A stretch of 64,000 bases of DNA from Eudorina sp. 2006-703-Eu-15 (taxonomy: Eukaryota > Chlorophyta > Chlorophyceae > Chlamydomonadales > Volvocaceae): NCBI GenBank assembly GCA_003117195.1, contig BDSI01000047.1, positions 372,001-436,000 of the forward strand, in the 5' to 3' direction. Positions 35,437 through 47,400 of this stretch are shown here, piece by piece; the stretch's first letter is position 1, and each line of letters starts with the position of its first letter. A model generated the notes under the pieces. That model was given only the letters and a program-made list of their open reading frames with translations. It was not told the DNA's origin and searched no databases. Position numbers and translations under genes: made by a program.

Positions 35437-38400
35437 GCGGAGCGCAGTCTGCACAACCTGCCCACCAAGCCCCTGGTCCCTTCCGGCAGGGGACCCCTTG
35501 CATGGCCGCGTTCAGGCCCCTCGTCCTGCGCTCCTACCGTATGTGTTTCGCAAAGACGCCCACCCTCGTCCCATGTTTCTTCGCAACCAGCGCAGCCGAT
35601 CTGGTGGTCTCTCGCCCACACCCACATTGTGATCGCGCCCTCCTCCCCCTCCAATTCCCCCCTTATCCCCGGCCCGGGGCGCACCTTGCGGCTCGCGCGC
35701 CCTTCTCCGCCCCCACTTGGGCGCAGGTCCGGCCCTCCAATGTGGGTCAGATGAATCTGGAGACCGCCATCGGCTACGGTCGCAACGCGGTGGTGTACAG
35801 CGTGGGGACCCTGCTGGTGTACATGCAGGTGCGGGGTGGGGGAGGGTGGGTGGGTGAGGTTGGGGTGGGCGGGTGGTTGAGGCTGGGGTGCGCGGGTGGG
35901 TGGGTGGGTGGGTTGGTGGGCGGGTGGGTGGGTGCGGATATAGGGAATATACCAAAGCTGACTGGCGGGGGCAAAGGTCCGGCGGGTGGATGGGCGGAAG
36001 GGGGGGATCCCTCTCCCCCCCCCCGGTGGTCGGCAATCCCGGAACCATCCGCCCGTGGATCCACGGACCGCAGCGGGTCGAGGTTGTCCCGCTCTTCCCG
36101 GGATCTTGCCACCCGAGGGGGCCGGTACGCCCACCTGCAACCCGCCTGTCGGCCAACCGCCCCCCCTACCCCCCCCCTCCACCCCGGCCAGATCAACGGG
36201 CTGCTCACCATGACGGTGATGCTGACGTGTCCCTGGCTGGCCGTGGTGGACCCGGCCAGGTCGGGGGCCGCGGTCAAGATGTCGCTCACCGCACCCAACG
36301 GCACCACCTGGACCCGGTGGATCAACAGCACCGGCACAGGTGGGGAGAAGGGGGGATAGGGTGGACAGCAGGCGCGGAGAGGGGACCCCGAACAGGGGGG
36401 CGCTGACAGGGCGTTGGGCGGAGATGGAATGTGGGTGCGGAGTTGTCGCTTGCCGGAAATTGTGGAAGCGGCGGCCCCCTCCCCGCCGCTGAAGATGAGG
36501 ATGCTGCACTGCAGCAGTAAAATATACCTACAGGACCTTACCTTTGCGAGTCAGCGCGCTTTGAAAAGGAGAGGCCACCCATTCCGCCCCGCTTCCCCTC
36601 TCCGCCCCGCGGCCGCAGGCTCCTCCTTCGTGAGCTGCGCCACCTTGTCCGTACAGGCCAAGGACCTCAACCCCGACATCCCGGGGGATAACGGCTGTGA
36701 TGCGGTGCCGTACACAGCCACCGTCACCTTCCTCACGGAGACTTACCAGGTGAGAGCAATCGGCGCATACGCACACACGCACACGCTGCATACTTACTAT
36801 ATGGGTCGGGCAATGGGGTGTATTATATACGCATACGGGCAAATTTGGGGCGCTACTCGGCCCCTTGCATGTCACGCACTCCTGTTATGCCTGCCTGGGA
36901 AACTCACACACACATACACACACTCGCTGGTCATGGGTGGGCCTCTCATTTTTAAACACACGCTGGGCGGGTCTCGTCTCTAAACACACACGCTGCAGTG
37001 TTCTCGGCTCGGTTTTCTTACACACGCGGCGCAGTATGGTGTGTCACTGGTTTGGGTCGGGCAGGGTTCTTGGTAATCACACGCCGCAGTCACCCAGTAC
37101 TGCGGCACCCGCACCCGCAGGCGAACCCGCACCCGCACCCGCACCCACACCCGCACCCACACCCGCACCCGCACCCACACCCGCACCCGCAGGCGAACCC
37201 GCACCCACACCTGCACCCACACCCGCACCCGCAGGCGAACCCGCACCCACACCTGCACCCACACCCGCACCCACACCCACACCCACACCCACACCCGCAC
37301 CCACACCCGCACCCACACCCGCAGGCGAACCCGCACCCACACCTGCACCCACACCCGCACCCGCAGGCGAACCCGCACCCGCACCCGCACCCGCACCCGC
37401 ACCCACACCCGCACCCGCACCCACACCCACACCCGCACCCACACCCACACCCGCACCCACACCCACACCCACACCCGCACCCACACCCGCACCCGCACCC
37501 GCAGGCGAACCCTGCGGACGGCAGCACCGCCGCCTCCTGCACCGTCAACGACGAGGCGACGTACGGCACTGGGGTGAGTGAGTGCGCCAATGAGAGGGTG
37601 TGGGAGGGTGCGCAGGTGTGGGTGGGCACGCGCGGGCAGAGGTGTTCACGACTTGAGAAGTCATCAGGCGGGTGGGGGGTCGGAGCCCGGCTGCGGTCTA
37701 GCGGGGGGGTGGGGGCGTGGGGGGGTGGGGGAATGCGGTGCGGTTCGGGGGCGCAGTGGAGCGGTTGGAAGGGGTTGGAAGGGGGAGAAGGGGGCGTCCA
37801 GATTTGCGGGCGGGTTGGGGGCAAAGGATTGACTGCTGGTCCGGGAAGAGGTGGGAGCGGCGCTGGCTGCCGCAAGACTGTTGTTGGAGCGGCCTGCCGT
37901 CGCCGCGGGTGCTGCGCCGCGTTGACCTCCACGGACAGCGACGTCGACAGCAACGCCTTGGATATAGCCAGCAGCAGCCGCAGCCGCTGAGTCGCCGCTG
38001 GGTGCCGGCATACCGCCTTCGCCACCGCCATCCCCCGCAGGTGTACTACAGCTACGTCTACACACCGATCCAGTTCCGGCCTCCGTCGCCGCCGCCCTTC
38101 ACGCCGCCGTTTCCGCCACCACCGCCCACCCCGCCGCGGCCGTTCGTACCAGACTCCCCCGTAGAGCCGCCAAACCCGCCGCCGCTGGCGCCTGCCGCGC
38201 CGCCGCCAAGTCCCGGGCCGCCAGCGCCGTTCCCGCCGCCGTCGCCGGAGCCCCCGCCGCCGCCGGTCCCGCCCAGTCCAGAACCGCCGTCACCGTCGCC
38301 GCCGGATCCGCCGCCGAGCCTGCCGTCGCCGCCGTCGCCGCCGCAGCCCCCGCCGCCGCCGTCACCGCCGTCACCGGAGCCGTCGCCGCCGTCGCCGCCG

Positions 38401-41400
38401 CCTAACGCGCCCATGCCGCCGAGTCCGCTGCCGCCGAGCCCCTCCCCGCCACCGCCGTCGCCGTCGCCGCCATGGCCGCCCTCCCCAACGCCGCCATTGC
38501 CACCTTCACCCGTACCGCCGCTGCCGCCATCCCCGCCGCCGCCACCGCCTTCCCCGCCGCCCTCTCCTTCGCCTCCACCGTCACCCCCCTCGCCGCCGCC
38601 GTCGCCCAGGCCGCCGTCGCCACCGCCCGGCCCGCCGCCGAGCCCGCCGCCGCCGTCGCCGGCGCCGCCAATGGTGCCGCTGCCGCCGAGTCCGCTGCCG
38701 CCCAGCCCGCCGCTGGCACCCTTTCCGCCGCCGCCGTCGTACCCGCTGCTGCCGCCCTCGCCGGAGCCGCCCAGCCCGCCGCCGCCCAGTCCGGATCCGT
38801 CGCCGCCGCCGCCGTCACCTCCGCTGCCGCCGTCGCCTGCCCCTCCGTAGTAAGTTTGGGTTTTTGTAACTGCAAACCAATACCAAAGTTGAATTCGCGG
38901 CTATGCTTTCCTCCAAGCTGCGGCAGTGCCATCTTACTGGGGCTGTGATGAGCTCAATGCCTGCCGCACTGCCGGAACTGATGTGATGTACGTGCATATG
39001 TCGATTCCACGCAGCCCGCCGCCGCCGTCGCCGCCGCTGCCACCGTCACCGGATCCGCCGTCGCCCGAGCCGCCGTCGCCGCCGCCGCCGCCGCCATCAC
39101 CACCGTCGCCGCCATCGCCTGACCCGCCTTCGCCGCTGCCGCCATCGCCACCGTCACCGCCCTCCCCCAATCCGCCGTCGCCGCTGCCGCCGTCGCCGCC
39201 GCCGTCACCGCCGCGGCCCCCGCCACCCAGCCCGCCCAGCCCGCAGCCGCCAAATCCGCCATCACCGCCGCCGCCATCGCCGCCGTCGCCACGGCCGCCC
39301 AGCCCGCCGCCGCCGCCGTCGCCGCCGAGCCCCTTTCCTCCCAGACCACCCAGCCCAGACCCACCGTCGCCGCCGCCACCAAGCCCTCCATCGCCGCCGC
39401 TGCCACCGTCCCCCCTGCCGCCGAGCCCCTTACCGCCAGTGCCGCCGTCACCGCTACCGCCTAGTCCGCCCTCCCCACCAAAGCCTCCGTCGCCGCCGCT
39501 GAATCCCTCCCCGCCGTTCCCGCCACGCAAGCCGCGCCGGCCCAACCTGCCACCCAGGCCGCCGCCACCCCCGCGGATCAGGTGCGTGTGACCCGTGGGT
39601 CGCTGTAAGGCCCATGAGATGTCCTATGGGACGCCGTAGTGAGGGCCCCCGCATTTGCCCGTGTGCCACAGTCGACAGAATGCCTCTGCTGACCCATGGG
39701 TCACTAAATCGCCATGCGGTATGCGACAGTCCCCCCGCCACAAAACACACGTGTCCCCGTCCGCCTAACGTGGCCGTCGCGCAGGTACCCGGACCCGCCC
39801 GCGCCGCCGCCGGGGCCGCCCGACCCGCCCAGCCCGCCGCCGGAGCCCCCCAGTCCGCCGCCGCGAGCGCCGTACATGCCACGTGGGTGATCGTTTGGGG
39901 TCGCCTCATCCGCGCCGTGGACCGGTCGTAGCAGGCGGGGTGCTGCCTGGTGTCCCGCGGGCTCGCACCCGGGGGGTGTACAGCGCCGTCTGTGGTCTGT
40001 CCCCGCCCGTTGGGTGCGGGCCGCTGCGCCGTCCGCGTGACGCCTCCTGCGGCACCGACGGGGGGTCATGAAGGAACCCACGGCAGCGCCCCCATAGCGG
40101 TGTGATATTTTCCATCGTATCATTCTTAGTTTTAGTGGGAAACCAACTGTCGACCGTCTTGCAAGGGATTCATGACCGACACAGCCCTCCGCGGGAGGAG
40201 GCTGATGGAGGCCCCCTGGCGGATGTCGGTACCGGGACCCTGCCCTGCCGCCCTGCCCCCCGTGTTGTCCCCCAACAGGGAGACCCTGGCCTCCGCCGCG
40301 GCCGCCGCGGCCGCCACCCAAGCCACCGGCGCCGCCAGGACAAGCGCCCGCGGAGCCGCCGCCGCCGCCACCACCGCCGCCACCACCGCCGGATGCGCCT
40401 CCCGCTACGCCACCGAAACCGCCGAAGCCGCCCGTGCCCCCGCCGGGGCCACCCAGCCCGCCGAGTCCGCCGGTACCGCCGCCGGCACCATCGGTGCCGC
40501 CACCGACGCCGCCGACGCCGCCGGTGCCGCCGCCGACGCCACGCCCGCCGCCTCGGCCGCCGCATCCGCCGCCGCCAGCGCCGCCGGCCCCGCCGCAGCC
40601 CGGCTGTCTCCGCGTCTCAGCGCGCAGCGGCAAAATGTACGGCGACGGACCCCTCACGGATTACGGCAATCTGACGCTGTCGCAGTATGATTCCCGTACG
40701 ATTCGTCTAGACATGTCGCTTTCCCGCTACTTCGCGCCTGGGAACGGGACGGTCGCGCTCGATGTACTGCTGCAGCCCGCCGGTACGGCAGCGCCCACCG
40801 GCTGCCCCGCGCCGTCGGATCTCGGTCAGCCTGGCGGCGGCGGATTCCGTACGACCTTGGGATGCGACAACCGTACGGCGTACCTCTTGGTGGACGTTTC
40901 GGGCGTGATGCCTTGCTACCTCACCGGCGGTACTGTGTCGGGTAAGCGATCGATTCCTGTTGGGAGCGTTTTTGTGTGAGCGTTTTTGTGTTGGGTTAAA
41001 TCTTACTTCAGAGCCCGATTTTCATTCGAGCCTGAGGGGATTTTCCTCCCACCCTTGGGAAAGGGCAGCTGGGGTTGCGCTGTGAGGATGACAGCACTGG
41101 TGGGTGGTGGCGGTGGTGGTGGAGTCGAAGGGGCTGTTGGGGCAGGGCGTGGTGGCGCTTCAATGGCTTGTCCGTTTCCTGATCTGCAGCCCCTGCCCCC
41201 ACCGCAACATCCCCCCTCCTCCCACCCTGCCGCCTGCTGGTCCCCAGAGACCTTCCTCATGTGGCTGGCAGTGGACACGACCGCCCTGGTGGGTCGCGGG
41301 GTCGTGGTTGTGGTTGTGGAGGTCGTGTCGGGGTGGCGTGCGTCCGTCCATTACGACAGTCCGTACCCACGGGCGCGTGCATCCGCGCTGTCCATCTATC

Positions 41401-44400
41401 GTGCCATTCAGAGTGCCGTACTGTCCCATGTGATGCCGTACCCGCCAAATGAACAGGCATGTTCCAACGCCTCCGGCATCGTAACCGTCTGGGGCGGCAC
41501 CTCCGTCAGTAAGCTGACGTCAGCGGGCTGCTCGTACGTACCCTTCACTCTGATCTGCGACAGCGCCTGCTACCTTCCTCCGCCGCGGCCGCCGCCGGCG
41601 CCGCTGCCGGTGCCACCCAGTCCGGCGCCCAGCCCGCCGCCGCCGCCGTCGGCCCCGCCTGACCCGCCGCCGCCGCCACCCAGCCCGCCGCTGCCCCCAT
41701 CGCCGCCACTGCGGCCGCCGAACCCGCCGCCTTCTCCATCGCCGCCATTCAGCCCGCCATCGCCGCCAACGCCACCAGTGCCGCCGCCAGCGCCTCCACC
41801 CAGCCCGCCATCGCCGCCGGCGCCGCCACCGAGCCCGCCATCGCCGCCGGCGCCATCAACGCCGCTGCCAAGCCCGCCGCCATCTCCGGCGCCTCCACCC
41901 AGCCCGCCATCGCCGCCATCGCCGCCGGCGCCGCCACCGAGCCCGCCATCACCGCCGGCGCCATCAACGCCGCTGCCAAGCCCGCCGCCATCTCCGGCGC
42001 CTCCACCCAGCCCGCCATCGCCGCCGGCGCCGCCACCTAGCCCGCCATCGCCGCCATCGCCGCCGGCGCCGCCACCGAGCCCGCCATCGCCGCCGGCACC
42101 ATCAACGCCGCTGCCAAGCCCGCCGCCATCTCCGGCGCCTCCACCCAGCCCGCCATCGCCGCCGGCGCCGTCACCTAGTCCGCCATCGCCGCCATCGCCG
42201 CCGGCGCCTCCACCCAGCCCGCCATCGCCGCCGGCGCCGCCACCTAGCCCGCCATCGCCGCCATCGCCGCCGGCGCCGCCACCGAGCCCGCCATCGCCGC
42301 CGGCACCATCAACGCCGCTGCCAAGCCCGCCGCCATCCCCGGCGCCTCCACCCAGCCCGCCATCGCCGCCGGCGCCGCCACCTAGTCCGCCATCGCCGCC
42401 GGCGCCGCCACCTAGTCCGCCATCGCCGCCGGCGCCGCCACCGAGCCCGCCATCGCCGCCGGCGCCGCCACCGAGCCCGCCATCGCCGCCGGCACCATCA
42501 ACGCCGCTGCCAAGCCCGCCGCCATCTCCGGCGCCTCCACCCAGCCCGCCATCGCCGCCACTGAGCCCCCCACTGCCGCCATCATCACCGGCGGCCCCTC
42601 CCGCCCCTCCGACGCCGCCTTTGCCTCCCTCCAGCGCGCCCCCATTTCCCTCGCCGCTTGCTCCGCCGCACGACCTACCTCCCCATCCGGCGCCGCCACT
42701 CGTCCCCTCCATCTTCCATCCACGGCCCCAGCTCCCACCCGATCCGTCACTGCCACCAAGCCCGACGCCAAGCCTCTCCCCCACCTTCGTCCTCCCCACG
42801 ACCACACCGCCAAGCCCAGCTGGCACACCCTCCCAGTCCGCACCGCCGCCGCTGCCGCCGCCATCAGCAGCAGCGACGCCGCCGTCGCCGCCTCCATCAT
42901 CGGTGTCGGCGACGCCGCCGCCGCCGCCACCGTCGCCGCTGGATCCTGCTCCCCCCCGGCCGCCGCGGCCGCCGCCGCCGCCGCGGCCGCCGCCAGAGCC
43001 GTCGCCGCCGCCGCCTTCACCCGGCGGTTTGCCGGTTCTCCTGGCTGAGGTGGTCATGAACGGCACGGCGCTGGGTCCCAACGCCACATTGCCGGTGGTG
43101 GACGGAGCTGTGCTACAGCTGGACTACAACACCCTAACTGCTACAGCCAGGTTCCAGGTGCGGAAAGAGTCCCTTGGCGAGAGAAGTACCGTATGGCGGC
43201 GCGGACCGCACCCATTGCTGCGTTGCGTACCGTTGCCATGGTAGTTATGGTGGTTGGTGTTATGGTAGTTTAATTCAGTTTTCTGGAGGAGCCCGTTTGC
43301 GGGTGGGCGTTTGAACCCCCACTCCGCGGGCGCGTTCTGGGCTGGTTCTATGTTGTTCGTTCCCCGCCCACACACCCAGCGGCTACGACAAACCCATACC
43401 CACCGTCTTCATCCACGCACCGGCCGCACCCCCAATGCCAACCTCCCCAACCTCCCCCACCCCACCCCAGGGCGACTCGCCGTTCGCCAGCTGCGCGGCC
43501 GGGGTGCAGTCCTCCCTGGTCACCGCCCTCTCCGGACTGCTCAACTTCCCAGCCGCCAACATGAGTACGGCATGTGCGGACGACGGCACGCAGCGCCGCA
43601 GACTGAGCCAGAGCAGCAGCGACAGCAACACGGTGAGCGGCGGTGTGGGGGGTAAGGATTGGGGAACCGATGCGTGGCACAGGAGTCAATACGCGACCCA
43701 AGTTGGGGGGGGTCTGGAGTGTTTCCGTACCGAACCCTAGAGCAGTGTCCGAGAGCGGTCCAAAAGGACTGGGCTGCAAGACCTGCGCGGTTGTTGCGAG
43801 GGGGCCCAGGTGTTGAAGTCGCGTTGTGTGCTGCCGCGCCCCAGGTCTGCTCCGCCAAGGTCAAGACGGACATCACGTTCAAGGTGAGGGCAGGTCGGGA
43901 GGAGGAGGGGTTGGCGACCCCCCACGGGAGGGGGCTCGCTTGCTGCTGCTGCTGCTGCGCGCCTCTCGAGAACTGCGCCCACCACCAACGGCAGCTCCGG
44001 AACCCGGCGGAACCCCGAACCTTCCCCCTCATCCTCTTCCAGCGCAGCTTTGATGTACATACAATACGCCTACCAATTTCCAAGGTCCCCCTCCCCCTTT
44101 CCCCTTTTTCGTTCATCGTCCTCCAGTTGTTTACCCTCATCGTCCTCCCTGTTGTTTGTCGCCCGTTCATCCTGTTGCCCCCGGCCCCCGCGGCAGGTTG
44201 ACCCGGCGGTCCCCATGGAGGGCTTCCGTACGGCAGTGTACCACGCGCTGTCGGACGGCGGGTTAGAGGGCGTCTGTCCGCTGGGGCTTCTGGCGAGCGG
44301 CTGGGCCGTCACTGGCACGGTGGTGAGATCCCAGATCCGAGGAGATCCCAGATCTGAGGGTTCAGGAAGGGTTTAAAAACGTCTAGGAGATCTGACGTGC

Positions 44401-47400
44401 CCGCCCGCAGCTGCTGCTGGTCCCGTTCCCGCCATACTGGCCACCCCACCCCCGTCGAGCCGTCACTCTGGCATCAGCGCAGTTTGAAATGTCAACCAAA
44501 TTTCCTGTACCCCACCCAACACACCCGGCCCACACACGTGCAGGTCCGCGCGATCGCGGCCAACGGGGGCAGCATTTCGGACTGCCGGGCCCTCACCACC
44601 GCCGTACTTTCAGCCATGCAGACGACCGGTACGACAGTCGCCGTCAGCGGGTGCACCGCCGCGCAGTACTACGGCGGACTGCCCGTCGCGGCGCCGCCGC
44701 CCGCCGCTGCCGCGGTTGCGGCGGCTGCCAAGAAGGGCGGCGGCGTGCCACTGCCCCTTATCGCCGCGGCGGCGGGCGGGGCGGTGGCGCTGGCGGCACT
44801 GGCGGCCGCCGCGTTCTGGTTTTGGAAAAAGAAGGTCAAGGTGGGTCCGACGCGCGTGGCTGTGTGCCGTACATGCGCGGCGCCGTCCTTCGACCCGTGG
44901 GTCATCCCCTGCGACAAGGGTCATCCCCTGCCTTTGCTGTGTCTTATGTTACGACAATGGCGGCTTTAGCCGCCCGACAGGCGCAAGTGCGCTGCCTGGT
45001 GCGTGAGGGTGTAGCAATGGGCAGGGGGCTGCGGGTAGAGGTGTGTCAAGTGTCCAGGATGAGGGGGGAACGGGGCAGTCGATGCCGGCCGGTTGTCACT
45101 GACCCACGGGTCGGAAGTTGTCCGGCCGACCCGTCGGGATCTCCTGGCGATTTGGTACACCGTACGTGGCGAGTCTTGACACCAGGCTAACACAGTGAAC
45201 GAGCCAGGGCTGAGGTGTAGTGGTGCTCGGCTCCGCTCCCGTCCCGCCTCGGGGTTCGCAGGGTGCGGCATTCAATGTGGCGGCTGGGGCCGAACCGGGT
45301 AAGGGCGATGCAGCGGCGGCGGCGGCGGCTGGCGCGGCCGCCGGCGGCGAAGCCGCCGCCGCTGCCGCCGCCGCCCCCGGGTCCGGCGGTGGCGAAGGCG
45401 CCCAGCTCTGGGCCCAAGCCGTCGCGTCCCCTGGCGAGGCGGACGCCGCTGGCTTGGGTGCCGGAGCGGGCCCCGCCGTTGATGCCGACGCGGCCGCAGC
45501 TGCCGCCACAGCGGCTGCCGGCGGTGCCGCCGCCGGTGCCGGCCACCACGTGCCCATGCGCGTCAAGACGGCCTCTGTCATCGCCCCTCCGGAACCGAGC
45601 GAGGACTCCATCGCCACCCTCACGCTCGGGGCGGGGGAGGCCCCCGCCGCCGCCGCCGGGGCCGCCGCCGCCGCTGGCCCGGCGCTGGCCACCGTTTCCC
45701 CCTCGCATCCCGCGGCCAAGCCGCCCGTACTGCCGCCAATTCGCGCCGCCCTGGCGAGTCTTCCGGATCTGGATCCAAGTATGCTGCGCGTGAAGTCGTT
45801 TGGGGCGAAAGCTGTGTTGCCGGCGGTGGCGCCCGCGCCGCCGATGCGCAAGTCGGCGCTGCCGGCACTGGGCATCCCTGTGGGTGGCGTCGCTGTCGCC
45901 GGCGGCGCCGCCGCTGGCGTTGGTGGCGGCGGCGGCGGCGGCGGGGCAAACCCGCTGATGAAGCCGGTCCTTCCCGGGCTGAAGGGCCGCGGCGGCGCAT
46001 TCTCCGCGGCGGACGCGGCGGCGGCGGCCGCCGCTGGGGGCGCCGGGGCCGCCGCCGCGGCCGCGCCCGCGGCGGCGCCGCTGCCCGGCGTGCTGGCGAC
46101 GCCGTCGCTCAACGCGGCGGCGATGAAAGAGTTCGGCAAGGAGTTGGCGGCGGCGCAGCGGATGGCGCGGTCGGGCAACGTGATGGAGCCGCCAACGGAT
46201 GTGAGCGGTGACGCGGCCGTACCTTTTATCGCGTCTGTGTCGTACATCCGCCGTATACCGGTTGCTTTTTCGTTGCCTCACGCCGAACTCTGGGCGCCAC
46301 ATACCCATAGCAGCGCCGCGCGCGCTCTCGCCTCGCCGCCCTGACCATGAATCAACGACCTGCTCTTGGCCGTTTCCGGCATGTCGTACTGACCGCGGGC
46401 CGAGTGCCGTACAGACCCAGTCCATGTGCCGCACCCGCGCTTGAGCCGCCGCACTGTACCGTCGCGCACAACCACGGTGTGAAACACTCGGTCCCGTCCC
46501 CGGGGGCTTCCCGACCACCATCACTCCAGGGGGAGGTCGTCTCGCCGAGCAGCGCCGCCGGCGGGCGCAGCAGCAGTAGCGGTCTGTTCGTACGCGGCGG
46601 CTCCAGGGAGCGGGAGCTGGCCCTGGCGGCGGCGGGCGGCGGCGCGGTCTCGCTCAAGGTCCCCACACTGCCGGTGAGTGGCGAGGTAGGGGCGGGGCAA
46701 GGGGGACGGAAGCGAGGACGGGGCGAGGTGTGAGGAGCTGGCAGCACCCCGTGTGCTGGGATCCGGGTGTGCGGGGTTGCGGGGGGCTCAAGGCGACTTC
46801 GACCATTCAAAGGTTCGTAGGTCGCCGGTGCGGCCGCTCTGGCATCTGCGACTTCACGAATCCTAATCACCGACCTTGCCTCTCAAGTGCTGCATGGCAC
46901 CGGGCGGTAGTTGAGCTCGGTGTCCCACGGGTCGATTTTGTTCCTGCCAGGACATGCCCGGCGACATGATGGAAGGGACCGACGGGATGGGCGGCGGTCT
47001 CATCGGAGCCGCCGCCGCGGGTGCCGCCGGCGCGGGTGCCGCCGGCGCCGCCGGCGCCGCCGCCGCGGACGGCGGGCCGGCTTCCAAGGGGCTGTTCTCC
47101 CGCCTCTTCGGTGGGGTGTTCGGCGGCGGCGCTGGCGGCGCTGGCGGTACGGCGCCGCTTGGCCCAGATGGCCATCCGCACGCCGTCGCTAGGGAGTTGC
47201 CGACGTTGACTCAATTAGACGAGGAGGCCGCAGCAGCAGCAGCAGCGGCGGCGGCGGCGGCGGCCGCCGCTGCAGGCGCTGGCGCCGGCACGGGCGTGGC
47301 GCGGAGGACCAGTCGCTTCAGCGGCAGCGGCGTCTCCCGATCCGGCTCCGGTTCCGGTGCCGCCGCCGGCACTGTCAGCCTGCCGTTCTTCCACTCACAG

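Noticed and set aside
37101..37507. CRISPR-like array
   Set aside because: It is a hexamer minisatellite without unique spacers, in a eukaryotic intron.
36865..37581. Separate Ala-Pro-rich gene over the hexamer array
   Set aside because: Different frame from the phase-consistent exon 37505-37573, and explained entirely by the hexamer repeat.
41570..43087. Long Gly-rich minus-strand open frame (about 500 codons), and similar ones at 38934-39545 and 15342-15959
   Set aside because: They are antisense images of PPSPP or Ala/Gly triplet repeats; the plus strand has phase-closing exons there.
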